From assembly GCF_900114065.1 (NCBI RefSeq), contig NZ_FORS01000001.1, positions 1 to 64,000 of the forward strand: DNA of 64,000 bases, in the 5' to 3' direction. Position numbers and translations under genes: made by a program. The notes under the pieces were generated by a model. It was not told the DNA's origin. It searched no databases and saw only the letters and a list, made by a program, of their open reading frames with translations. The DNA comes from Stutzerimonas kunmingensis. GTDB lineage: Bacteria; Pseudomonadota; Gammaproteobacteria; Pseudomonadales; Pseudomonadaceae. Positions 55,484 through 63,780 of this stretch are shown one piece after another; the first letter of the stretch is position 1; each line of letters starts with the position of its first letter.

Positions 55484-55855
55484 ATGCGTCAACCCGATAT
55501 CGAGATCTACCTCAGGGATGCCAGTCAGGAGGCCGTCGGCGAGTGGCTGGCCCAAGCCATTGGCTCATGTTCCGCCTGGCAACAGAAAGGCCAGACCTTC
55601 AAGTGCAGCGCCGCCGGCATTCCGGTGACCTGGCTGCCGAAGGCGGTGGGCAAATGGCATTGTCTGCTGCTGGAAAGCGATGCCACCCCTTGGGACGATG
55701 ACCTCGCCTGCGCCCGCGCGGCGTATCAGGCTTTGGGTGTGGAAATCCGCTGCGCGCCAGGCGGCTGGCAGGAAGAGGAAGCCGTTGAAGAGGCCGACCG
55801 CTGGATCCGCATCAGCGATGACGGTGAAGAGGAAATCGTCTGGCGGACGGGCTGA
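55484..55855 (+). CDS. Conserved hypothetical protein
   Basis: A 123-residue acidic cytoplasmic protein (MRQPDIEIYLRDASQEAVGEWLAQAIG at the start; many Trp residues; C-terminus GEEEIVWRTG). The alternating strand-helix pattern suggests a compact alpha/beta fold, but I do not recognise a family. It is 56 bases downstream of rlmA on the same strand and could be the last gene of that operon, before the bidirectional terminator at 55910. ATG 55484 lacks a clear ribosome site; a longer frame opens at 55439. Confidence 0.65.
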   Translation: MRQPDIEIYLRDASQEAVGEWLAQAIGSCSAWQQKGQTFKCSAAGIPVTWLPKAVGKWHCLLLESDATPWDDDLACARAAYQALGVEIRCAPGGWQEEEAVEEADRWIRISDDGEEEIVWRTG

Positions 55856-55909
55856 TCGGCATCGGCCGTATCGCTCATCCGTGGTGGACCGAAACCACCG
55901 AATAGCAAA

Positions 55910-55938
55910 ACAAAGCCCGTCACTTGGACGGGCTTTGT
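55910..55938. terminator. Bidirectional terminator between the rlmA operon and the cold-shock gene
   Basis: ACAAAGCCCGTC / GACGGGCTTTGT form a perfect 12-bp stem with loop ACTTG. On the minus strand the stem is followed by TTTTGC, and on the plus strand by CATTGC. It sits between convergent genes and probably serves both, more strongly the minus strand. Confidence 0.85.
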
Positions 55939-55954
55939 CATTGCGCAACCGAAG

Positions 55955-56164
55955 TTACACGCCGGCGACGTCTTCGGCCTGCAGGCCCTTCTGGCCCTGG
56001 GTTACCGAAAACTCCACCTGCTGCCCTTCGGCCAGCGAGCGGTGGCCGTCGCCACGGATCGCGCGGTAATGCACGAACACGTCGGCGCCATTACCCCGCT
56101 GAATGAATCCATAGCCTTTTGCATCGTTGAACCACTTGACGGTTCCGGTCTCGCGCTCAGCCAT
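55955..56164 (-). CDS. Cold-shock domain protein (CspA family)
   Basis: A 69-residue single OB-fold protein that binds single-stranded nucleic acid and melts RNA structure. RNP1 is KGYGFIQ and RNP2 is VFVHY, with the typical [14 protein letters not shown] start. ATG 56164 is preferred (GGAG eight bases upstream) over GTG 56170. A promoter about 110 bases upstream gives a 5' leader of roughly 100 bases, the length at which cold-shock mRNAs usually carry regulatory structure. It ends at the bidirectional terminator. Confidence 0.93.
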   Translation of the reverse strand: MAERETGTVKWFNDAKGYGFIQRGNGADVFVHYRAIRGDGHRSLAEGQQVEFSVTQGQKGLQAEDVAGV

Positions 56165-56273
56165 TACCACTTCTCCAACTCGCTTTTTGTTATTCCTCGG
56201 AAGAGGGGTCGACGGTCAGGCCTTCGTGCATTCGGCTCCGGCGCAAATGCGACTCGAACGCGACCGTTGCCGG

Positions 56274-56301
56274 AGTATAAAACAACGATTTTCGCTGTCA
56301 G
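56274..56301 (-). promoter_or_regulatory. Promoter of the cold-shock gene
   Basis: On the minus strand CTGACA (56301-56296) and TATACT (56279-56274) are separated by 16 bases, giving a start near 56267. The resulting leader before ATG 56164 is about 100 bases long. Confidence 0.6.
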
Positions 56302-56368
56302 CCTCTTTTTTCCGCTGCGGATTTGACACCCTCACCCGCCCCGGCCAATGCCGGAACGGGTGCTCTGT

Positions 56369-58204
56369 TCAGGCGCTCCGGCGGCGGCGCCATAGCCACA
56401 AGGCGAGCACGCCCAGGGTCAGCAGCAAGGGCACCAGAGCGATGTTGGCGAACTTCAGCGTACGCCCCAGCGCTTCGATATCGGCATTGAGCTGGTAGCG
56501 CACCTCACGCAACTCCTTGCGGATACGCACCTTCTCCTGCTGGAACTGACGCAACGCCTGCTCCTGCTCAGCCGTCAGCTCCAGCGCCTGCTCCGGCTCC
56601 GGACTCTGCAGCTCGGCCAGTTGCTGCTCGGTATCAGCCAGGCGCTGCTGGAGCACTTCTTCCTTCTCGCGGAAACGATCCTCGGCCTCGCGTTGCAAGG
56701 TTTCTACCATCACGAACGGACGGGTGAAGCGACCACGCGAACGCACGCTGATCAGCGCATCGGTGCCGGAAAGGTTGTCCAGCGCATTGATCACGAACGC
56801 GCCGTTGTCCGCCCACGGCTGCGGAACGCGCTGGCCGAAGAAGTCCTGCACCTGCACCCACATGCGATCACTCAGCAGATCGGTATCGGCGACGGCGATC
56901 ACGTTGATGTTCTGGCTTTCCTTGATGCCCTCTTCACGGCCTTCGATGCCGTCCGGAAAGGCAGTTTTCGCCGGCCCCTGGATGCGCGCCGCCAGGGTGT
57001 AGCGCTCGCCGGTCGGCTCGAGACCAAGCAGCAGGGTTTCCGGGTTGTCCAGCGTGGCGAAGCGCTCGGCCTCCACCGGCATGGCGTAGTCGGAACTGCC
57101 GAACAGCGGCGTGAAGCGCGTCGTCGCGTCCTCCAGCGGCTCCAGAATGCCGGCGCTGGCGATGGTGATGTTTTCCAGCGCGGCGGTGGTCACGTCATCC
57201 TGATCCAGCGCGTTGCGCGGCAGGCTCAACCAGCCTGCGTGGCGCACCGGACGGCGCTCCGCACCGACGCCAACCGACATCGCGTAGGCTGCATCGACCA
57301 GCGCCTGTTGCGGCACCATGCGCACGCCCCAGGCCTTGAACAGTGGCTCGAGGTCGGACGCACGCTCCTCGCCGAATTCTCCTGGACCGATGCCCATGCC
57401 CGGATCGGCCTCGCTGTGCGGATCGACGAATACCAGCAGCTTGCCGCCACGCAGGACGAACTGGTCGATGGCGTACAGCGTCTGCTCGGGCAGATCCTTC
57501 GGGTGAATCAGCAGCAACACCGAGACGTTGGTCGGGATCATGTCCACATCGCGGCGCAGGCTTTCGATATGGAACAGCTGGCGGACTTCCTCCAGCACCA
57601 TCCACGGCGGCGTCGCCTGCTGAGTCCGCATGTCGAAACCGCCGGTCAGCTGCAACCCTGACAGCACGCCGACCACCGGCAGCTCGCCACTAGCCAGGCC
57701 CTGCACCAGGCGGCTGATCTCGTACTCGAGAAACTCTTCCTGATCCAGCGGGAAGAACGGAATGATCTGCGTGCTGCCCTCGGCATTGGTGCCGGCGAGG
57801 CCGAAGTAGATCTTGTCACCGCCCTGGTTGAGCGGCACCGCCTGCAGGCCGAACTCGGCGGCACGGTCCTCCTCTTCGGAGAACGGCTGCGGGTCGATCA
57901 CATGCAGCTTGAGCTTGCCAGCGGAGGCCCGCTCGTAGGCCTTGAGCATCTCCTCGACGCGACGTGCGTAGTTGCGCAGCGCCACCAGCTCCTTGGAGGT
58001 CTCGTCCGAGTAGAAGAAGTGCAGTTCGATCGGTTCCTTCAGGCCGTCAAGAATGCGCTCGGTGCCCTCGGAAATGGTGTAGAGCTTCTGCTCGGTCAGG
58101 TCGAGCCGCGCATTGGTGAACAGCATGCCGGACACGCCGTTGAACAGCAGAAATGCCAGTGCGATCAGCAGCAGCCCGGCACCGGAATAGATGATTCGTT
58201 TCAT
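56369..58204 (-). CDS. GldG-like ABC transporter auxiliary protein
   Basis: A 611-residue inner-membrane protein with one helix at each end (about 8-30 and 583-603) and a large periplasmic GldG/IFT52-like domain between (NARLDLTEQKLYTISEGTERIL, LKLHVIDPQPFSEEEDRA, QQATPPWMVLEEV). A coiled coil rich in Gln/Glu (about 495-575) precedes the last helix. It is the third gene of a GldA-F-G-like operon and ends the transcript. The pair of GldF and GldG with an ATPase suggests an envelope transport or motility-like complex. In pseudomonads the substrate is unknown. Confidence 0.85.
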   Translation of the reverse strand: MKRIIYSGAGLLLIALAFLLFNGVSGMLFTNARLDLTEQKLYTISEGTERILDGLKEPIELHFFYSDETSKELVALRNYARRVEEMLKAYERASAGKLKLHVIDPQPFSEEEDRAAEFGLQAVPLNQGGDKIYFGLAGTNAEGSTQIIPFFPLDQEEFLEYEISRLVQGLASGELPVVGVLSGLQLTGGFDMRTQQATPPWMVLEEVRQLFHIESLRRDVDMIPTNVSVLLLIHPKDLPEQTLYAIDQFVLRGGKLLVFVDPHSEADPGMGIGPGEFGEERASDLEPLFKAWGVRMVPQQALVDAAYAMSVGVGAERRPVRHAGWLSLPRNALDQDDVTTAALENITIASAGILEPLEDATTRFTPLFGSSDYAMPVEAERFATLDNPETLLLGLEPTGERYTLAARIQGPAKTAFPDGIEGREEGIKESQNINVIAVADTDLLSDRMWVQVQDFFGQRVPQPWADNGAFVINALDNLSGTDALISVRSRGRFTRPFVMVETLQREAEDRFREKEEVLQQRLADTEQQLAELQSPEPEQALELTAEQEQALRQFQQEKVRIRKELREVRYQLNADIEALGRTLKFANIALVPLLLTLGVLALWLWRRRRSA

Positions 58205-58214
58205 GTCTGTTCCC

Positions 58215-58946
58215 TCAGGCGGCTTTCTTCAGATCGACGACCACGGCAGTGGCAGCCAGCCAGGCGACGATCAGCGTGACGAAATACAGCAGGTCACGCA
58301 GGTCGATCACACCCTTGCTGATGGAATCGAAACGGATCAGGAAGCTCAGCGAAGCCACCGCATCGATCAGCCACTGCGGCGCCCAGGCGAAGGCATCCAG
58401 CACCATCGGCAGGCCGCTGACGATGAACAGGAAACACACCGCCACCGCGAGGATGAAGGCGATCACCTGGTTCTTCGCCAGCGCCGACATGCACGAGCCG
58501 ATCGCCAGAAACGCACCCGCCAGCAGCCAGCTGCCGAAATAACCAGCGACGATCACACCGTTGTCCGGCTCGCCCAGGTAATTGACGGTGATGACCATCG
58601 GGAAGGTCAGCAGCAGCGCGATGCCAGCGAATACCCAGGCGGCGAGGAACTTGCCGGTAACCGCCTCGAAGCGGGTGATCGGCAGCGTCATCAAGAGCTC
58701 GATCGAGCCGGACTTGCGCTCCTCCGCCCACAGGCGCATGGCGATCGCCGGCACCAGGAACAGGTACAGCCAGGTATGGAAGCTGAAGAACGGCGTGAGG
58801 TCGGCCTGGCCGCGCTCGTAGAAACCGCCCAGGTAGAAGGTGAACACCCCGGAGAGCACCAGGAAGATCACAATGAACACGTAGGCCAGCGGCGTGGCGA
58901 AATAGCTGCCCAGCTCGCGCTTGAAGATAACCGGCAACTGGGTCAT
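58215..58946 (-). CDS. GldF-like ABC transporter permease
   Basis: A 243-residue inner-membrane protein with about six helices and the ABC-2 type pattern found in GldF and NosY: FKRELGSYFATPLAYVFIVIFLVLSGVFTF, MRLWAEERKSGSIELLMTLPITR and ASLSFLIRFDSISKGVIDLRDL. It starts four bases inside the end of the ATPase gene and is followed by the GldG-like gene after ten bases, a tight operon. Confidence 0.87.
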   Translation of the reverse strand: MTQLPVIFKRELGSYFATPLAYVFIVIFLVLSGVFTFYLGGFYERGQADLTPFFSFHTWLYLFLVPAIAMRLWAEERKSGSIELLMTLPITRFEAVTGKFLAAWVFAGIALLLTFPMVITVNYLGEPDNGVIVAGYFGSWLLAGAFLAIGSCMSALAKNQVIAFILAVAVCFLFIVSGLPMVLDAFAWAPQWLIDAVASLSFLIRFDSISKGVIDLRDLLYFVTLIVAWLAATAVVVDLKKAA

Positions 58947-59866
58947 AGCGACTCCCCGCGAGTCAGGTTACGGAACACCTCATCCAACCGGCCGCGTTCC
59001 ACGTCCAGCTCCTTCACCACCCAGCCATGCTGGGCGATCAGCGCACTGACCTGAGGGAAAATCACCTGCCCCGGCCGCGCCAGCAACGTCAGGCTGTGCT
59101 CGGGCTCGTTGAATTCGACACCGGCCACGCCGGGCAACGCGGCCAGGGCAACGTCGTCCAGCGGACCGTCGCTGACCAGCGTGACGGCCTGGTGATATTT
59201 CGACCGGCTCTCCAGCTCCAGCGGCGTGCTGTCGGCCACCAGTCGGCCCTGGGCGATGACCACCGCGCGGGTGCAGACCGCACTGACCTCTTCGAGGATA
59301 TGCGTGGAGATGATGACAATCTTGTCCTGCGCCAGCCCCTGGATCAGCTGACGTACCTGGTGTTTCTGGTTCGGATCGAGGCCATCGGTAGGCTCGTCGA
59401 GGATCAGCACCTGCGGATCGTGCAGGATCGCCTGGGCCAGGCCGACGCGACGCTTGAAGCCCTTGGACAGCGTCTCGATGGACTGCCCCAGCACGTTCTC
59501 CAGCTCCACCTGGGCGACCGCGGCTTCGACCCGCTGGCGCTTGTCCGCACCACGGAAGCCGCGGACTTCAGCGATGAACTCGAGAAAACCGCGCACCGTC
59601 ATGTCGCCGTAGCAGGGCGCGCCTTCGGGCAGATAACCGATCTGCCGCTGGGCCTGCAGGGTCTGGGTGCGAATGTCGTAGCCGAGGATGCTCGCCGTGC
59701 CCGACGTCGGCGCGAGAAAGCCGGTTAGCATCTTCATAGTGGTGGACTTGCCGGCACCATTCGGGCCGAGAAATCCCAGCACCTCGCCGCGCTGGACCTG
59801 GAATGACAGGTCGTCGACCGCGGTGTGCTGGGCGAAACGCTTGGTCAGGTTGCTTATTTCGATCAT
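58943..59866 (-). CDS. GldA-like ABC transporter ATP-binding protein
   Basis: A 307-residue ATPase with Walker A GPNGAGKSTTMKML near residues 35-48, the signature LSKGFKRRVGLAQ (S-K-G replacing the usual S-G-G), Walker B LILDEPTDGLDPNQ and switch His in ISTHILEEV. The C-terminal 90 residues form the extra domain common to GldA/NatA-type proteins. It is the first gene of the operon, with a TTGCAT-N18-TATAGT promoter upstream. Confidence 0.88.
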   Translation of the reverse strand: MIEISNLTKRFAQHTAVDDLSFQVQRGEVLGFLGPNGAGKSTTMKMLTGFLAPTSGTASILGYDIRTQTLQAQRQIGYLPEGAPCYGDMTVRGFLEFIAEVRGFRGADKRQRVEAAVAQVELENVLGQSIETLSKGFKRRVGLAQAILHDPQVLILDEPTDGLDPNQKHQVRQLIQGLAQDKIVIISTHILEEVSAVCTRAVVIAQGRLVADSTPLELESRSKYHQAVTLVSDGPLDDVALAALPGVAGVEFNEPEHSLTLLARPGQVIFPQVSALIAQHGWVVKELDVERGRLDEVFRNLTRGESL

Positions 59867-59943
59867 GGACTCTCACCAGTGCACCAAAGGCCCTGGCGTG
59901 CCGCCGCGCGACCCGAGCCAGGTCCTGCAAAAATGCCGGCGGC

Positions 59944-59973
59944 ACTATAAGAACAGCAACCCGACGAATGCAA
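59944..59973 (-). promoter_or_regulatory. Promoter of the GldA-F-G-like operon
   Basis: On the minus strand TTGCAT (59973-59968) and TATAGT (59949-59944) are 18 bases apart, a good sigma-70 match. Transcription would start near 59937, about 70 bases before the ATPase gene. Confidence 0.55.
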
Positions 59974-60136
59974 CCAGTCCCTAGACTGAGAGGACTACGC
60001 TGTTCATCACCGCTCTGCGCGCAACTCGCTATAAGGCCATGCCGCACGGATCGCAAACGCCCAAAATGCCGGCAGAGATTGAGAGACTTCCAGGCCGGCA
60101 TGCGGCGACGCGCCAAGCCATTAGCAAGGACAAACC

Positions 60137-61471
60137 ATGAAACTACGCAGGTCCAGAGAGCGAGCGAAAGTACATCTCTGCTGTTTGTTTGGCGCCATGG
60201 CGTGCTCAGCGTACGCCAGTGAGCCTGCGGAGTTTCCAGACGCACAAACCAGTGATCCAGCGACAATGGGATGGATGGTTGGCTCGCCGCCACCGGCTGA
60301 TCGAATCCTGCGCTTCGAGGATGGCAGTTATTTTCGCTTCCCGCAGATGCGCTGGAGCGTCGCCAACTTTCGACAGCTGATGCCTACCGTCAATGTCTCA
60401 CGCGGGTTAGGTGAGTCTTCACTACTCGAGCACCAGCCAAGCAATGAGATCGATGCGCTGACATTCGTCCCTCTTGGTGGGGGCGAGCCAATGACCTGGC
60501 AGCAATCGCTGCAAGCCAATTACACCGACGGCATCATCATCCTTCACCGCGGGAAACTGGTGTACGAGCGCTATTTCGGCGTATTGAAGCCGCAAGGACA
60601 GCATGCTGCCATGTCGATTACGAAAACCTTCACCGGTACATTGGCGACGCTTCTTGTGGCCGAAGAAAAGCTGGATCCCGAACGTCTGGTCGCAGATTAC
60701 GTTCCCGAGCTGGCAGCGTCGGGTTTTGGCGATGCCAGCGTACGTCAGCTGATGGATATGACCACCGGCATTCACTTCAGCGAGGATTATGCGGACCCCA
60801 AGGCCGAAGTATGGGCGCACGCCGCCGCCGGCAATCCGCTGCCGAAACCCGCTGATTACCAGGGGCCACGGACCTATTACGAATTTCTGCAAACGGTCAA
60901 ACCGCAAGGTCGTCATGGCGAGGCCTTTCATTACCGCACCGCAAATTCCGACGCTCTGGGCTGGGTAATCGCGCGAGTGAGCGGGCGGAACGTCGCACAG
61001 CTGTTGTCGGAGCGCATCTGGAGCCGCTTGGGCGCGGAACAGGATGCCTACATGTCGGTAGACTCCATCGGTACGCCGTTTGCCGGTGGCGGCCTGAATG
61101 CCAGCCTGCGCGACCTTGTGCGCTTTGGCGAAATGATGCGTAACGAAGGTCGATACAACGGCACTCAGATCCTGCCGCCGGAAGTCGTGGCAGATATCCG
61201 TGGTGGAGCAAGTCGAGACGACTTTGCGAAAGCCGGTTATCGACTGCTACCCGGCTGGAGCTATCGCAACATGTGGTGGGTCAGCCATAACGAGCATGGC
61301 GCTTTCATGGCCCGCGGGGTCCACGGGCAATCGCTTTATGTAGATCCGCTGGCGGAGATGGTGATCGCACGATTCGCCAGCCATCCAGTGGCGAGCAACG
61401 CGGCAAACGACCCTACTTCCTTGCCCGCCTATGAAGCGGTCGCCAGGCATCTGCTGAAACGCCGCCGATAG
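60137..61471 (+). CDS. Exported serine hydrolase of the beta-lactamase/NylB-like family
   Basis: A 444-residue protein with a basic N-terminus and signal peptide (about 1-28, ending SAYASE) and a serine beta-lactamase-like fold. The nucleophile and base lie in AMSITKTFTG (Ser160, Lys163), and the second catalytic motif is YRTANS (Tyr266-Asn270). The third motif is probably HGQS near the C-terminus, replacing KTG. The family includes carboxylesterases, amide hydrolases such as NylB and some penicillin-binding proteins, so the substrate is open. AAGGA precedes ATG 60137. It is divergent from the ABC operon. Confidence 0.85.
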   Translation: MKLRRSRERAKVHLCCLFGAMACSAYASEPAEFPDAQTSDPATMGWMVGSPPPADRILRFEDGSYFRFPQMRWSVANFRQLMPTVNVSRGLGESSLLEHQPSNEIDALTFVPLGGGEPMTWQQSLQANYTDGIIILHRGKLVYERYFGVLKPQGQHAAMSITKTFTGTLATLLVAEEKLDPERLVADYVPELAASGFGDASVRQLMDMTTGIHFSEDYADPKAEVWAHAAAGNPLPKPADYQGPRTYYEFLQTVKPQGRHGEAFHYRTANSDALGWVIARVSGRNVAQLLSERIWSRLGAEQDAYMSVDSIGTPFAGGGLNASLRDLVRFGEMMRNEGRYNGTQILPPEVVADIRGGASRDDFAKAGYRLLPGWSYRNMWWVSHNEHGAFMARGVHGQSLYVDPLAEMVIARFASHPVASNAANDPTSLPAYEAVARHLLKRRR

Positions 61472-61512
61472 CGTGCGGAAGGTGCGAACACCCCTGGATT
61501 GAACGGCCTGTG

Positions 61513-62081
61513 ATGACAGTTCTGAGCGACCTCCAGACAAAGCGCCTGCTTCTGCGGCAATGGTCGCCTGCCGATCGTGCACCGTTCGCCACGATGAATG
61601 CGGACCCCAGGGTCATGCGGCACTTCCCCGTTCTGCTCAGTCGGGCCGAGAGCGATGCAATGGCTGACCGCTGCCAGGCGCTGATCGAAGAACGCGGCTG
61701 GGGGTTCTGGCCGTCGAGCTGAAAGCCAGCGGCGCATTCATCGGCTTCGCCGGTCTGCATACGCCGTCGGCAACCTTGCCGTTCTCGCCGTGCGTGGAAA
61801 TAGGTTGGCGCCTGGCGGCTGATTACTGGGGCCAGGGATTGGCCAGCGAGGCGGCGTGGGCCGCGCTAAAGACAGGGTTCGGCACGCTCGATCTTTCCGA
61901 AATCGTATCCTTCACTACTATCGAGAATCGACGTTCACGCGCCGTGATGGCCCGTCTCGGCATGCGTGAAACGGAGGTGTTCGAGCATCCAGGGGTACCC
62001 ATCGGCCATCCGCTTCGCCGGCACTGCCTGTATCGACTGGATCGCGAACACTTTGCGGCGCAGTTGGCTGCAGCTGAATGA
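61513..62081 (+). pseudogene. GNAT acetyltransferase (RimJ/RimL type) broken by a frameshift
   Basis: Two adjacent frames together make one GNAT protein of about 190 residues. The first half (from ATG 61513) runs LLLRQWSPADRAPFATMNADPRVMRHFP to RGWGFW and then stops at 61722. The second half continues in the other frame with AVELKASGAFIGFAGLHT, IGWRLAADYWGQGLASEAAW (acetyl-CoA binding) and the final helix. One G is missing from the run at 61709-61710: duplicating that G restores an unbroken frame. Either the gene is inactive or the base is a sequencing error. Members acetylate amino groups of proteins or small molecules. Confidence 0.8.
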
Positions 62082-62176
62082 CCGTTCATTCACGATTGGC
62101 TGGACTTCGCTGGAAACCCTGTTAGAACGGCACGCGCATAGCCGGACCCTGATCCCCACCCTACGGATATTCTTCA

Positions 62177-62959
62177 ATGCCTCAGCTGTTCCTCGCGCTT
62201 CTGTTCCTCGGCTTTTCCGGCTTCGCTCATGCGGAAGATGCCGATATCGCCCGGCTGTTCGACGAGGCTGGCGTGGACGGAACACTGGTGATCGAATCGG
62301 CTGAAACCGGCCAGCGCTACGTTCACAACGAAGCCCGCGCGAAGCAGCCGTTCACCGCCGCATCCACATTCAAGGTGCTGAACACGCTGATCGCGCTGGA
62401 GGAAGGCGCCATCGCCGGCGCCGACGAGATCATCCCGTGGGACAACACCCGTTACGAGATCGAGGCCTGGAACCGAGACCAGACGCTGAAGAGCGCCTTC
62501 CAGGTCAGTTGCGTCTGGTGCTATCAGTGGCTGGCGCGGCGGGTGGGTGCGGCTGACTATCCGCCACACATCCGCCAGGCGCATTACGGTCAGCTGCGCG
62601 AGCCCTTCAACGGTACCGAGTTCTGGCTGGATGGCTCGCTGACCATCAGCGCCGAGCAACAGATCGAGCTGCTCAAACGCGTGACCGCGCGCAGCCTGCC
62701 GTACCGCAACAGCAGTTACGACACATTGAAGACGGTGATGCTCACCGAAGCCGCCAAGGACTATCGCCTCTACGCCAAGACCGGCTGGGCCGCCCGCAGC
62801 ACGCCCGGCACCGGCTGGTACATCGGCTACGTGGAGACTGGTGAGAATACCTGGCTGTTCGCCTTGAACCTGGACACCCGAACCGTCAGGGACCTGCCGT
62901 TGCGTCAGCAGATCGCCCAGAACGCATTGCGAGCCAAAGGCATTCTGCCGGCGGACTGA
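62177..62959 (+). CDS. Class D (OXA-type) beta-lactamase
   Basis: A 260-residue periplasmic serine beta-lactamase with a signal peptide of about 19 residues (ending GFAHAE). The class D motifs are present: STFK at 63-66 (nucleophile Ser and carboxylated Lys), S-C-V at 111-113, Trp150 in [11 protein letters not shown], and KTG at 201-203. The usual Y-G-N motif reads YGQ at 137-139, a change that may affect spectrum. Its context (no integron, no insertion sequence, neighbours with similar base composition) suggests a resident chromosomal gene. Some pseudomonads carry intrinsic OXA enzymes of this kind. The enzyme's substrate range cannot be told from sequence alone. Confidence 0.92.
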   Translation: MPQLFLALLFLGFSGFAHAEDADIARLFDEAGVDGTLVIESAETGQRYVHNEARAKQPFTAASTFKVLNTLIALEEGAIAGADEIIPWDNTRYEIEAWNRDQTLKSAFQVSCVWCYQWLARRVGAADYPPHIRQAHYGQLREPFNGTEFWLDGSLTISAEQQIELLKRVTARSLPYRNSSYDTLKTVMLTEAAKDYRLYAKTGWAARSTPGTGWYIGYVETGENTWLFALNLDTRTVRDLPLRQQIAQNALRAKGILPAD

Positions 62960-63033
62960 AGCAACTCAGCATCTCAGCAACCCGGGTGGTGCGCCTATGC
63001 GCCCATCCAGAACAACCTCCTGGGAAATCCGCC

Positions 63034-63744
63034 ATGCGCAACGATGAAATCAAGGCCATCTTCGACCAGCAGGCAACCAGCTACGACGAGCGCTGGGCGA
63101 GAACCGCGCCGATTCGCGAGGCCCTGCATTTCCTTCTGGAAGCCGTATTTGCCAACCTTCCAGCCGATGCCCGGATTCTGTGCGTCGGTGCCGGCACCGG
63201 CGAGGAAATCGCATACCTGGCGAGGCGCTTCCCGCGCTGGAGCTTCACCGCCGTCGAGCCCTCCGGTGCAATGCTCGAGGTGTGCCGCAACAAGGCGATC
63301 GAGGGCGGCTACGCCGAGCGCTGCCAGTTTCATGAGGGCTATCTGCAATCGCTGCCCGAGCAGGACGCCTTCGATGCCGCGACGTGCTTTCTGGTGTCGC
63401 AATTCATTCTGGAGCCTGAGGCCCGTACGGAATTCTTCCGTGCCATCGCTAGCCGGCTTCGTCCAGGCGCACGCCTGGCCAGCTCCGACCTGGCATCGGA
63501 TATCGCCTCGGCCGAATACACGGCCCTGCTCGAAACCTGGATGAACTTGATGACCGCGGCCGGCATCCCGGCCGCCGGTGTGGAGCAGATGCGCGCAGCC
63601 TACTCCCGCGATGTGGCGGTGCTGCCTCGCGAGCGGGTCGCAGCCATCATCGAATCCGGCGGTTTCACCGACCCCGTCCTGTTCTACCAGGCCGGGCTGA
63701 TTCGCGCCTGGTACTCGACGCGGTCAACGGTCGATGCACAATAA
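63034..63744 (+). CDS. SAM-dependent class I methyltransferase
   Basis: A 236-residue cytoplasmic methyltransferase with motif I LCVGAGTGEEIAYLARRFP near 53-71, the acidic end of strand 2 in FTAVEPSG and a motif IV-like DAATCFLVSQFIL. The flanking helices are of the UbiE/SAM methyltransferase type, but no conserved active-site marker for a substrate is visible. ATG 63034 is chosen because the conserved N-terminus (MRNDEIKAIFDQQATSYDERW) begins there; the frame stays open to 62986. It follows the beta-lactamase gene on the same strand after 74 bases. Confidence 0.83.
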   Translation: MRNDEIKAIFDQQATSYDERWARTAPIREALHFLLEAVFANLPADARILCVGAGTGEEIAYLARRFPRWSFTAVEPSGAMLEVCRNKAIEGGYAERCQFHEGYLQSLPEQDAFDAATCFLVSQFILEPEARTEFFRAIASRLRPGARLASSDLASDIASAEYTALLETWMNLMTAAGIPAAGVEQMRAAYSRDVAVLPRERVAAIIESGGFTDPVLFYQAGLIRAWYSTRSTVDAQ

Positions 63745-63780
63745 CGCCGCCGCATGGCGGCTGCATCCGACCGGCCGAGC

